DNA of 11,599 nt from Entamoeba invadens IP1 (taxonomy: Eukaryota; Evosea; Mastigamoebida; Endamoebidae), in NCBI RefSeq assembly GCF_000330505.1, contig NW_004440104.1:1544-13142 (forward strand), written 5' to 3'. The translations under genes and the position numbers were made by a program. The notes beneath the pieces are model-generated. The model ran no database searches and was not told the origin of the DNA. It saw nothing but the letters and a program-made list of their open reading frames with translations. This document shows positions 1 to 7,660 of the stretch, piece after piece (the first letter of the stretch is position 1; each line of letters starts with the position of its first letter).

Positions 1-682
1 AAAAAATGATAATATTTCAATTTTTAATATTCAAGTAAAAAACTTGTTGTGTCTGATAATAAAATAAATAATATGTTATAGTTGTTTTCAATTATAGTAT
101 CTTAATTGTATTTTATTATTTATTGTTATTATTTGTTTGATTAACTTTGTATAGATTATGTTTACTATAATTTGAGTTTGCACCCATATTGTTTTTTTAA
201 GCAATTTACTCGTGACCAAAAAACGAAAACAAGTATAAAACACAATTAAAATATAAACATTTTGTATTTTGTTTAGCCTTTAAAAAACACATTGTTTTTT
301 TTAAAATAGAAAGTCTTTTATTTATTTATCAATATTTTCATAACCCGATTTTTTGCTCAATTATCAACAAAATTGTTTTTTTCATAAAAATAATGGTATT
401 TTTTCAATTAAATTGCCACAAATTTTGTTTTTTTCTTGTTAATTTTGAAAATTAGGATTGTGCCGACCCATGCACAAAAACAAAAAAATGTTTTAATGAT
501 ATATTGTAACTTTTATATAACTTTGTACATAAGTTACATTAATAAAAAAGATTTTGGTTATTAATTTATTTATAAAATAATAATTTTATCATATTTTATT
601 AGTTTAAATACATTTATAATAAACTAAAAATATTAATATTTTAACCCTCAAAACACAATCTAATAACAAATTGGTGTTTTAA
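1..682. other. AT-rich intergenic region upstream of the TMK pseudogene
   Basis: No open frame of useful length, RNA gene or clear repeat was seen on either strand. The stretch is dominated by A and T runs. Its last 50 bases are the likely promoter of the kinase pseudogene: a TATA-like ATATTTTAA lies at about 636-644, some 40 bases before the ATG at 683. Entamoeba promoters usually carry a GTATTTAAA-type box near -30 from a very short 5' leader, so the assignment is plausible but weak. Confidence 0.5.
636..644 (+). promoter_or_regulatory. Possible TATA-like box of the TMK pseudogene
   Basis: ATATTTTAA sits about 39-47 bases before the signal-peptide ATG at 683. Entamoeba core promoters use a GTATTTAAA-like box and a 5' leader of only about 5-20 bases, so the position fits. 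In DNA this AT-rich such matches occur by chance, and no convincing initiator sequence was recognised beside it. Confidence 0.25.
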
Positions 683-823
683 ATGCAATTTATCTTCTCT
701 CTTTTTATTGTTTTGACAACAAGTGAATATCAATGCGACTGTTACCCATCTGGAATCAATGACACCATGGGTCTAACACCTTCAGATTGTAATATCAAAA
801 CATCTTCAATATGTTTTAATTGA
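683..823 (+). pseudogene. Signal-peptide fragment of the TMK, ended by in-frame TGA
   Basis: A 46-codon frame starts at ATG 683 and ends at TGA 821-823. Residues 1-13 (MQFIFSLFIVLTT) are a typical short hydrophobic secretion signal, followed by Cys-containing sequence (YQCDCYPSG). The frame is the same as that of the large ectodomain reading frame: 13 sense codons separate the TGA from the next ATG at 863. That ATG is therefore an internal codon and not the ancestral start. A protein begun at 863 would lack a signal peptide and should not reach the cell surface. The fragment is too short to be a convincing gene on its own. Confidence 0.75.
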
Positions 824-862
824 GACTTTGAATTAAGCAATAAACTTACATTATTAAATAAA

Positions 863-3073
863 ATGATTCTTTTAAATAACATGAAATTGTCTTCTACAAG
901 TCAATCAATTTGGTATTTCACACAAAGTCTGACGATAAACATAAATGTTAATATATTATTGATGACAAATTTGCATATCAACAAGACATTTGTTATTGAA
1001 CCAAATGCAACAATAAATGTGATTTTTAATATTAATTATGCTGGTTTGTCTATAGCTGGAGACCTTCTATTAAATAATCCAAAATTGAACTTCCCACAAA
1101 TTGTCATGTGGAATTCGACATATCTTCATCTCAATTATAACGTGGAAAATAGACCAAATTTTGAAATTGTCAATCCAACAGGAAACACCAAATGTTTTGA
1201 TACAATTTCGTTGAATAGTGCATCTAATTTAGGGACTGTTGCCAATTTCGATCACATCATTTCAGATATGTTTGAATATTTGTATAATTTTACAAATGGG
1301 AAAGGGTACTTGATTTCTAATAAAAAATTAATACGATTTTGCCCACAAGGTACTCCACTTGACAAAGACGTTGTTTGTACTTTAAAGAAACTAATGTACA
1401 CACCAAAATCACCAACAAATATGGAAGATGCTTTTGATTATCCACATTGTCCGTGTAATGAAGATATTAATGTAAATTGCAAACTCAAGTTTATTAGTGA
1501 TATTAAAATGTTTAATATGTTCGATAACAATCTAAATAACACTGAATTGTTGGTTGATAATAACATTTCACTTTATTTCTCTGAAAGTGTAAAACAAATC
1601 ACTCTTTTTGATAATAAAAAATTGGTATTATTATCATATTATAAAGACTTGGTAATTTCATTTACTTTTGGAAAAGTTACAACCAGTGTAGTCGACGAGT
1701 TTGATATTATAGATGCTTCATTTTTGTATTCAACTTCATTGAACACAATAACTTGTAATTATGATTCAACTTACAACTTCAATTTATATAAAAATAGCAC
1801 AAAATTGCAAATTGATCGTATTGGAAACATCAAATCACTTGTTTTGTATGAAAGCACAAACATTGTAATTTCTAAAAACACGACTTTAAGTCGAATTTAT
1901 TCAATTGATTTTAGTGAAAATGGGAAGACTTTTATATTATTAGAAAAAGTTAGTGATAATAATGTAATTAGCAATTGCTTTCTTGTTAAAGTGACTAAGA
2001 ATAAAATAACATGTGTTGTTTGTCACTCTGATTTTTTAAATGACAATGGAGAGTGTTTTCTTCTTGTTTTAAACTGTGAGACATACAACAAAAACAACAA
2101 ATGTGTATTATGCAAAAGTGGGCATGTTTTAAACGATAATTCCAGGTGTATTTCTTCTGAAACGTGTTTATATGGCACAATAACAAATTGTTACAAATGT
2201 CAAAACGGATATATTAAAAATAATAACGAATGTGTGTTTGATACCAAATGTCAACACAGTGATGGAAGTGTTTGTATAAAATGTCATGCGGGTAATTCAT
2301 ATAACAAATGTGAGAGCTGTGCATCAAACTGTACTTTATGTGGTTATAATTTGTGTTTTATATGTAACAATAACTTTATTTTAAACAATGAAACTTTATG
2401 TGTTAAAAAGACAGATGTGGTTTCAAATAAAGTTTTGATAATTGGTTGCAATGATATGTTTTACATAGACAATGGTGTTTGCAACACGTGTTTATCCAAA
2501 TTTGAAAATTCCTTGAATTGCGATAAAAGCAATACAATTTCATGTGAAGTGAATTATACAATAACTTATGAGAAAAAGTGTGAATATTCTATTTGTCAGA
2601 ATGAAACGTTTACTGAACAGAATGGGATGTTTATTTTAGAAAAAGACAAATGCGTGTATATTGTGAACAATAAATGTGTTGAATGTGAAAATAAATACAT
2701 ACTTAATATTAACAAAATTTGTGTGAGTATTACAAACGATACTTCAACAACTGGTTGTGTAACATATTATAAATATGGGTGCATTTCGTGTGCAGTTGGG
2801 TATTACCTGTCAAATGCCCGTTGTTATTTGTGTTCTGAAAATTGCACCAGTTGCCATGAAAGTGGTACAAAGTGTCTATCATGTAAGTCTGGATTTGACC
2901 AAAGTGATATTTATCAATGCCAACCAAGCACTGAACTGTTAAATAAATGTGAAAAGGTATCAACAATTACAAGTGGGTGTTATCAATGCAAAGACCAGTA
3001 TTACAGAGTTGGTATGGACTGTAATTGCTTAAAGTGTCTTTCAAATTGCTCAACGTGTAACACAAAAAAATAA
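863..3073 (+). CDS. Cys-rich TMK ectodomain reading frame (pseudogene fragment)
   Basis: This 736-codon open frame is the extracellular part of the TMK. Residues 1 to about 380 are Asn-rich and Cys-poor. From residue 384 (CVVC) to the end there are about 16 CxxC pairs spaced like furin or growth-factor-receptor Cys-rich modules, for example CYLC...CTSC...CLSC. Such ectodomains are the defining feature of the CxxC TMK groups. The frame ends at a TAA directly after an A7 run; shifting by one base resumes CxxC-rich sequence (CLAC), so the stop marks a frameshift and not a natural end. Without the upstream signal peptide and the downstream membrane span, this frame alone would make a non-secreted, truncated product. 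An automatic annotation may list it as a separate hypothetical gene. Confidence 0.7.
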   Translation: MILLNNMKLSSTSQSIWYFTQSLTININVNILLMTNLHINKTFVIEPNATINVIFNINYAGLSIAGDLLLNNPKLNFPQIVMWNSTYLHLNYNVENRPNFEIVNPTGNTKCFDTISLNSASNLGTVANFDHIISDMFEYLYNFTNGKGYLISNKKLIRFCPQGTPLDKDVVCTLKKLMYTPKSPTNMEDAFDYPHCPCNEDINVNCKLKFISDIKMFNMFDNNLNNTELLVDNNISLYFSESVKQITLFDNKKLVLLSYYKDLVISFTFGKVTTSVVDEFDIIDASFLYSTSLNTITCNYDSTYNFNLYKNSTKLQIDRIGNIKSLVLYESTNIVISKNTTLSRIYSIDFSENGKTFILLEKVSDNNVISNCFLVKVTKNKITCVVCHSDFLNDNGECFLLVLNCETYNKNNKCVLCKSGHVLNDNSRCISSETCLYGTITNCYKCQNGYIKNNNECVFDTKCQHSDGSVCIKCHAGNSYNKCESCASNCTLCGYNLCFICNNNFILNNETLCVKKTDVVSNKVLIIGCNDMFYIDNGVCNTCLSKFENSLNCDKSNTISCEVNYTITYEKKCEYSICQNETFTEQNGMFILEKDKCVYIVNNKCVECENKYILNINKICVSITNDTSTTGCVTYYKYGCISCAVGYYLSNARCYLCSENCTSCHESGTKCLSCKSGFDQSDIYQCQPSTELLNKCEKVSTITSGCYQCKDQYYRVGMDCNCLKCLSNCSTCNTKK

Positions 3074-3434
3074 ATGTTTGGCATGCAATTTGACGAATTA
3101 CAAAACAAATAGCGGTGACTGTTTGCCATAAAACAGTATCATTGAGTGTGTTGTTGAAATCACACAAAATGGGTGTAACAAATGTAAAGATGGGTATTAC
3201 ACAATTTATTACAACGAGTGTGAAAGGTGTAACAACAACTGCACAACATGCACACAATACTGGAAATGCACATCTTGTGTTAACAACATGATTTTATATG
3301 AAAGTGGACTTTGTATTGATATTTCATTTGTATCAAAATGTCTCCAAGTTTTAAACTCAAAATGTTCCAAATGCACATTCTGGCACTCTCCTAACAAAAA
3401 TGGCACACTTTGTAACAAGAAGGTAGTTTGGTGA
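3074..3434 (+). pseudogene. Membrane-proximal CxxC segment of the TMK, broken at both ends
   Basis: In the frame of the kinase domain, this stretch encodes about six more CxxC motifs (CLAC, CNKC, CERC, CTTC, CTSC, CSKC), the end of the Cys-rich ectodomain. It is interrupted by TAA at 3129-3131 and closed by TGA at 3432-3434. The codon before the TGA is the last ectodomain Trp, and the first codons after it begin the hydrophobic span. It has no start codon of its own and is only meaningful as part of the TMK. Confidence 0.75.
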
Positions 3435-4490
3435 GTACTTTTTATAGTCATTTTGTTTGCACTTTTTGTCTTAACAATTGTAATAACATTAATATCGTGT
3501 GTTGTGTTGTTTATTGAAAACAAAATGCAACAAAAAGAAATTGAACAAACAACAACACTCTTCAAAATGAGTTGTTCGAACATTACTTTTATACCAATTG
3601 GTGATGATGTCATTGTGAACAAAACGGAAGTTTCTTTTGGCGAGGAAATTGATGTCAACTCACAACAAAGAGAACTTCTGTGTGTTGGCAACACTTCAAA
3701 GCACAACATGAAAATTCAAATCACGACAAAAAGTGCAACAATTGAGAAATATGAATTCGACTCAAATCCAAAAATAATAGTATTACCAAGTGGTGAAGCG
3801 TGTGAATTTGAAATTCTGTTGACATTAAAATGCACAACCAAATTCAATGAAAATATCATATTGGTCTCAAATTCATTTACAAAAAGAAAAGACGCTTTAA
3901 AAGAAATTAAAATAGCAGCAACTTCAAAATTGACAACGCGACTTGATCCAAACGAGTTACAAGAAGACACTATACTTGGTGAAGGCTCGTTCGGTGTTGT
4001 GTTTAAAGGAACTTTCAGAGACAATATCGTTGCAATTAAGAAGATGAAAATTAGTGGAAATGAAGACACATTAAACAATGCGTTTGAGAAGGAAGTTGAG
4101 ATGTTAGACAAATTTAGAAGTGAATATATTGTCCACTTTTATGGAGCAGTTTTTATACCCAATAAGGTGTGTTTGGTCACCGAATTTGCACAATTTGGGA
4201 GTTTACAAGACTTGATGAAACATAAAACAAGTGATGAAATTAACATAAAACATCGTGTTAAAATGATGTTGGATGGCGCAAATGGTATTTCATATTTACA
4301 TGAAAACGGGATTTTACACAGAGATATTAAATTAGACAATTTACTTGTGTTTTCTAAAAATCCAAATGATAAAGTCAACGCAAAACTGACCGATTTTGAA
4401 AGTGCAAGAAATGTTAATATGATGATGACCAACATGACATTCACTAATGGTATTGGGATTCCAATATATATATGGCACCCGAAGTGTTAA
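3435..4490 (+). CDS. TMK membrane span, juxtamembrane domain and kinase N-lobe (pseudogene fragment)
   Basis: The frame opens after TGA 3432 with a hydrophobic span of about 27 residues; the first usable codon counted as a start is only a TTG at 3453. Then comes a juxtamembrane domain (about 3570-3940) ending in STRLDPNEL-like sequence typical of the TMK family, whose strand-rich pattern resembles an Ig/MSP-like fold (inference). Counting residue 1 at 3453, the kinase part shows GEGSFG at 176-181, VAIK lysine at 196, alpha-C Glu at about 214, HRDIKLDN at 289-296 with catalytic Asp 291, and DFE at 314-316 where DFG is expected. The frame leaves homology in the TA run near 4461-4471, just before the APE motif. 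The DFE change suggests impaired Mg-ATP handling even before truncation. Confidence 0.75.
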   Translation, partial: VLFIVILFALFVLTIVITLISCVVLFIENKMQQKEIEQTTTLFKMSCSNITFIPIGDDVIVNKTEVSFGEEIDVNSQQRELLCVGNTSKHNMKIQITTKSATIEKYEFDSNPKIIVLPSGEACEFEILLTLKCTTKFNENIILVSNSFTKRKDALKEIKIAATSKLTTRLDPNELQEDTILGEGSFGVVFKGTFRDNIVAIKKMKISGNEDTLNNAFEKEVEMLDKFRSEYIVHFYGAVFIPNKVCLVTEFAQFGSLQDLMKHKTSDEINIKHRVKMMLDGANGISYLHENGILHRDIKLDNLLVFSKNPNDKVNAKLTDFESARNVNMMMTNMTFTNGIGIPIYIWHPKC

Positions 4491-4669
4491 ATAAACAACA
4501 TTACAAGAAAGCCGCAGATGTTTATTCATTCGCTATAACAATTCTCGAGTGCTTCTTATGGGAAAATGCATATCCCAAAAATATATACATGCACCCGTGG
4601 ACTATTGCAAATGACGTAGCTTCTGGAAAGAGACCAAGTACTATAAAAAACACTCGACATAAAATATAA
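4472..4669 (+). CDS. Kinase C-lobe fragment of the TMK (pseudogene fragment)
   Basis: The frame starts exactly at the Met of the conserved YMAPEVL motif and continues through VYSFAITILECF (alpha-F region) and a GKRPS motif typical of TMK C-lobes. It is offset from the N-lobe frame by what looks like two extra bases in the preceding (TA)n run. It ends at TAA 4667-4669, but the neighbouring frame from about 4662 to TGA 4755-4757 supplies the expected tail (VIEKCWKQGPQEQ...). A further one-base shift in an A-rich stretch therefore separates them. It is not an independent gene. Confidence 0.7.
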   Translation: MAPEVLNKQHYKKAADVYSFAITILECFLWENAYPKNIYMHPWTIANDVASGKRPSTIKNTRHKI

Positions 4670-4757
4670 AAATGTCATTGAAAAGTGTTGGAAACAAGGA
4701 CCTCAAGAACAATGTATTATTAATGACACTATCAATTCACTCAAAACATTAGTTTGA
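4662..4757 (+). pseudogene. C-terminal tail of the TMK kinase domain in a third frame
   Basis: Reading from about 4662, the codons give YKNVIEKCWKQGPQEQ and then about 14 more residues before TGA 4755-4757. The CW-x-x-x-P-x-E/R pattern is the usual last helix of tyrosine-kinase-like kinases and of Entamoeba TMKs. This fixes the natural 3' end of the gene and shows that the whole coding length is preserved although broken. Confidence 0.7.
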
Positions 4758-4765
4758 TTGTCTTG

Positions 4766-4770
4766 TAATT
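4766..4770 (+). terminator. Poly(A) signal TAATT after the TMK pseudogene
   Basis: TAATT begins nine bases after the terminal TGA (4755-4757) and is followed by T-rich sequence. Entamoeba mRNAs use TA(A/T)TT as poly(A) signal very close to the stop, so the gene end still carries a normal 3' signal. Confidence 0.45.
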
Positions 4771-5380
4771 TATTTATAAAAGAATTTTGTTTTTAATGAT
4801 ATAAGTTTTTTATATAAAGTTTTATATGCAAAAATTGATTTAATAAAATTATAAATTAAAACGTGAATAAATTACAACACGTATCCATTTTAAACCAACA
4901 AATATACGTTTTTTTGTTTAATAATAAACAAATGGCCACTTCTTAAAAAAGTTTGCTTTTATTAACAACTAGTTATTAACTTATTCATCAGTGATTTGAA
5001 ATTTTTCATTAAAAAGATGTTTTTTGAACAACTATTTGTTTGTTCATTCAAATGCTAGTAATTAATTTAGTCAATAAAAATAAACTTATATTATTATTAT
5101 GTGTATATTATTTAAAAATTTCTCTTTACATATCATCTAAACTTTTATTAAACATTAATTAGTTTAATTGTTAAATATTGTTTTAAACAGTATCACAATT
5201 TACTGTTATAATAAGTAAAATTTATCATTAATATAATACACACTTAATTGTATTAAACTTATAAAAAATATAAATTATAAATAAATAAATATACCCATTT
5301 TGTTATTATATATAAATGAATATAAAGAAATACATTTTATTTTATCATTTTTTTGTTATAAAAAATGAAAAAAGACTCGA

Positions 5381-5428
5381 TTATTTGAATAAGTCGCCAT
5401 GAACAACTGTTTTTGTTACAAAACAAAA
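5381..5428 (-). pseudogene. In-frame remnant of an LRR end, past the stop of the BspA-like gene
   Basis: Beyond the TAA at 5429-5431 the same frame stays open for 15 codons to TAA 5381-5383, reading FCFVTKTVVHGDLFK. Its CF and KTVV match CFPQKTVV near the protein's C-terminus, exactly 69 bases (23 codons, one repeat unit) away. By eye about 21 of 26 bases agree between the two places. It looks like the decayed copy of the gene's last unit or an older C-terminus cut off by the present stop. Confidence 0.5.
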
Positions 5429-5431
5429 TTA
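5427..5431 (-). terminator. Poly(A) signal TAATT overlapping the stop codon
   Basis: The stop TAA plus the next two bases form TAATT on the minus strand, followed by AATTTTG. It matches the Entamoeba TA(A/T)TT poly(A) signal, which often lies at or just after the stop. Confidence 0.5.
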
Positions 5432-6580
5432 ATTAATGCAGCATTTGTTGGTATTGTCGCATCTTCGACGAACAACTGTTTTTTGGGGAAAACAATAAGC
5501 ACTTATAAATGTGACACTTAATGGAACATAAACACTTTTTAAATTTTCACATTCACAAAAACAACCTTTACCTATTGAAGTGACACTTTCTGGTATTTCT
5601 ATATTGCTCAGATTGCTACATCCATAGAAACAACCTTCGCCTATTGAAGTGACACTTGATGGTATTTCTATGTTGCTCAAATTAATACATTCATCAAAAC
5701 ACTTTTCACTAATAAATGTTACAGATGGTGGTATTATAACACTTCTCAGACTGGCGCATTGATGGAAACAATAATTACCAATAAATGTGACACTAGATGG
5801 TATTATAATGTTGCTTAAATTGTTACATTCATAGAAACAATTATTATGAATAGTATTCACGTTTGTTGGTATAGTCACACTGCTTAGACTACTGCATTTG
5901 GAGAAACAACACTGATTTAATGATGTTATACTTAATGGTATTGTCACACTACTGAGACTATCACATCCACAAAAACAAAGCTGAGCAATATAATTCACAT
6001 TTGATGGTATATCAATACTTTCCAAGTTTCTACATCGTTGGAAACATCTCTGACCAAATAATGTGACACTTGATGGTATTGTTATGCTGCTCAAACTACA
6101 TTCACGGAAACAGCTATGACTAATAAATGTGACACAATTTGGTATGTTATCACCAAATTTCATTCGATCGGTTTGGGTGTAAGCAATATCTTTGAACTTA
6201 ATGTTTTGACCATCGTTTTTGACAACGGTGTCATAATTAACATTGAACCACACAATGATTTCATAAAACACTTTTGTCACAACAGTTTCTTTGTTTTTGT
6301 TTATATCTCCATGTTTTTCATTGTTACCATCGTCTTCATCGAACGCTGTTTTGACAAAAAATAGATTACCAAAAGTTTCATCGTTTTTATGCCATAAATG
6401 AAGAGTTTCAATGTTCAAGAAAAATCCAATTGTTTTGCAAGTTAATGGAATCGGGTTGAAATGAAATTTCTCCATATTACTGTTAAATTTTTTGCATACA
6501 AATTCCAAATTAATGAAATCGTTGATTGTTGCAAAGTACTTTGAAACTATCATGATATGATAACCGTCAATTGTGGACAT
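5429..6580 (-). CDS. BspA-like leucine-rich repeat (LRR_5 type) protein
   Basis: The gene is an intact 383-codon frame. Residues 1 to about 65 are an F-box-like leader common in Entamoeba LRR proteins (SKYFATINDFINLEFVCKK). Residues 66-150 are a polar linker with an acidic DEDD stretch. Residues 151-356 are nine tandem 22-23-residue repeats of the form CF-x-x-C-x-x-L-x-x-I-x-I-P-x-S-V-T-x-I, the Treponema/BspA class of LRR, followed by a partial tenth unit. The tail is basic and ends CCIN, which fits a CAAX-type prenylation box. BspA-like proteins are expanded in Entamoeba, and some are reported at the cell surface; here no signal peptide or membrane span is seen. Likely role is protein binding or adhesion (inference). 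The start is supported by the leader, a TATA-like box and an initiator-like TAAAATCATA just before the ATG. Confidence 0.88.
   Translation of the reverse strand: MSTIDGYHIMIVSKYFATINDFINLEFVCKKFNSNMEKFHFNPIPLTCKTIGFFLNIETLHLWHKNDETFGNLFFVKTAFDEDDGNNEKHGDINKNKETVVTKVFYEIIVWFNVNYDTVVKNDGQNIKFKDIAYTQTDRMKFGDNIPNCVTFISHSCFRECSLSSITIPSSVTLFGQRCFQRCRNLESIDIPSNVNYIAQLCFCGCDSLSSVTIPLSITSLNQCCFSKCSSLSSVTIPTNVNTIHNNCFYECNNLSNIIIPSSVTFIGNYCFHQCASLRSVIIPPSVTFISEKCFDECINLSNIEIPSSVTSIGEGCFYGCSNLSNIEIPESVTSIGKGCFCECENLKSVYVPLSVTFISAYCFPQKTVVRRRCDNTNKCCIN
5572..5709 (-). repeat. Best-conserved adjacent pair of 69-bp LRR units
   Basis: The units at 5572-5640 and 5641-5709 both begin (on the + strand) with CTATTGAAGTGACACTT and agree at about 56 of 69 bases by eye. 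They are the closest adjacent pair noticed in the array, consistent with recent tandem duplication of one 23-codon repeat inside the BspA-like gene. Confidence 0.6.
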
Positions 6581-6590
6581 TATGATTTTA
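6581..6590 (-). promoter_or_regulatory. Initiator-like element at the BspA-like gene start
   Basis: TAAAATCATA lies directly before the ATG on the minus strand and resembles the Entamoeba initiator AAAAATTCA. It would give the very short 5' leader typical of the genus. Confidence 0.35.
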
Positions 6591-6614
6591 ACAGTTGTTT
6601 TTTTTGTTGGAATT

Positions 6615-6623
6615 ATTTAAATC
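6615..6623 (-). promoter_or_regulatory. TATA-like box of the BspA-like gene
   Basis: GATTTAAAT on the minus strand, 35-43 bases upstream of the ATG at 6580, closely matches the Entamoeba GTATTTAAA box and has the right spacing to the initiator-like sequence at 6581-6590. Confidence 0.45.
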
Positions 6624-6791
6624 AAATATCTAAACATTATAAAGAATTATTGTTATATAATTAAATGATAATTTCAAGTAAAAATAATTTATTATAAATT
6701 TATTATCTATTAATTAATAATAATATAGTTTGTATATTCAATTATTGTAATATTTAACCTTTAACCGACTTATACTTCTGATAATGAATAT

Positions 6792-6876
6792 ATTTTATTA
6801 TTAATTTTAAACGTGTTATAAAATATTTTTAAAAATATTTATTACACGTTCAAATTTTAATATTAAATAATAAAAT
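6792..6876. repeat. 85-bp imperfect palindrome
   Basis: The centre at 6810-6850 pairs AACGTGTTATAAAATATTTTT with its reverse complement, with one mismatch and one single-base gap. Outside it the arms continue as AATTTTAA-like sequence with small gaps, and both outer ends match as ATTTTATTATT (6792-6802) and AATAATAAAAT (6866-6876). It lies about 210-300 bases upstream of the BspA-like ATG. It could be a relic of a small palindromic element, a cruciform-forming site or a regulatory hairpin. Confidence 0.6.
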
Positions 6877-6980
6877 CGAAAGTTGTTAATGTTGTTTTTC
6901 TGTTGTTTTTTTTAACATTAAATTTTAAGACTGAACACTCGGAATTAGAACAAAAAAATAAAATATATTATTACAGTAGT

Positions 6981-7011
6981 GGAATAAACCCACTTAAGTG
7001 AGTAAATTTTG
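6981..7011 (+). repeat. Left terminal inverted repeat core of the 1151-bp element
   Basis: GGAATAAAC begins the core, followed by the palindrome CACTTAAGTG and AGTAAATTTTG. It pairs with 8067-8097 with one mismatch (C at 6990 against T). Confidence 0.8.
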
Positions 7012-7660
7012 TGAAACTTTGGTTGAACTTTAAGCCAAAATAGAAAAAACTTAAGTACCACCCTTTATAAATAGGAAAATGGGTTTGATTGGGTCTTTTC
7101 TTTGTTTTTTGAGAAAAAAGTCGATTTTGCTCGAGAAGAAAAAAATATTTGAAATAGTTTTTTATTTTAATTAAAATAAACTTAAAATATAGCTTTTGTT
7201 TTTTACAAAATTAGTTTCGAAAATTATTTTCTTTTGACGAAAAGAAGCTCAAAAAAGGTTCAAAAAGTGAAAAAAGAACATTAACAAGCACAATGGACAA
7301 GCTTGAAAATAAAAGCCGGTTTGAATTTGTGGTCTTTTTTGTGTACATTAGTTCAATGATTGTTTTATGAACAAATAACATTTAAAAATATTTCATAACA
7401 GTTGTTGTTAAGATTAAAAAGAAGATGAGAGAAAGATAAAAAACACAAACAAATGAATCGAAAAAGATAAGAATTCAAACAATAACAATAACAAATAAAT
7501 AACACTTAATGAACAATTGGTGAAAAAACGGGATAATACAAAGAATTGAGTTTTTTGGATTGAGATTGAATTCATTATTTTTTAATTTAATAAACTTCAA
7601 AGTCGGTATTTTTAAATTAAACTTTTGAGCTTTTGTTGAAAATTGTTTTAAGAAACATTT

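Larger units (their letters stand above)
683..4757 (+). pseudogene. Broken Entamoeba transmembrane kinase (TMK) gene, full length
   Basis: Read across frames, this is one complete TMK. A signal peptide starts at 683 (MQFIFSLFIVLTT), followed by a Cys-poor ectodomain and then about 22 CxxC motifs from about 2012 to 3380. A membrane span lies at about 3435-3512, then a juxtamembrane domain and a kinase domain at about 3963-4757. TMKs are plasma-membrane receptor-like kinases of Entamoeba thought to sense external cues. Six lesions break it: TGA at 821-823, a frame change in the A7 run at 3064-3070, TAA at 3129-3131, TGA at 3432-3434, a two-base excess in the TA run at about 4461-4471, and a further shift at about 4645-4669. 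The reading frame and protein similarity resume after each lesion, so these are recent breaks in one gene. Homopolymer or TA errors could explain the shifts, but not easily three stops. No GTTTGT...TAG intron of reasonable size removes them. Confidence 0.85.
4758..5428. other. Convergent intergenic spacer
   Basis: About 670 AT-rich bases lie between the 3' end of the TMK pseudogene (+) and the 3' end of the BspA-like gene (-). Apart from the poly(A) signals at both edges and the 3' remnant of the LRR gene (5381-5428), no gene, RNA or strong repeat was seen. Confidence 0.5.
6581..6971. other. Upstream region of the BspA-like gene
   Basis: This is AT-rich sequence between the BspA-like gene and the first transposon. 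It contains the core-promoter elements next to the ATG and an 85-bp imperfect palindrome at 6792-6876. No gene was seen. Confidence 0.5.

Noticed and set aside
821..823. Selenocysteine or programmed readthrough at TGA codons of the TMK
   Set aside because: One of the three in-frame stops is TAA and three frameshifts accompany them; no stem-loop resembling a SECIS was recognised. Pseudogene decay is simpler.
3426..3447. Mini-intron (GTTTGG...TAG) that would remove the TGA at 3432
   Set aside because: The stretch is only 22 bases, far below known Entamoeba intron lengths, its removal does not keep the frame, and the 5' motif is not GTTTGT.
2967..3709. Minus-strand open frames opposite the TMK (2967-3257, 3209-3709, 3716-4111, 4139-4444)
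   Set aside because: They mirror Cys-rich or kinase codons of the plus-strand gene, have no family features, and are explained as shadow frames.
6116..6364. Plus-strand 82-codon frame inside the BspA-like gene
   Set aside because: It is the complement of the conserved minus-strand coding sequence and has no features of its own.
7293..7370. Transposase remnant inside the 1151-bp element (ATG at 7293)
   Set aside because: The frame is about 25 codons, hydrophobic and without D-D-D/E or helix-turn-helix sequence.
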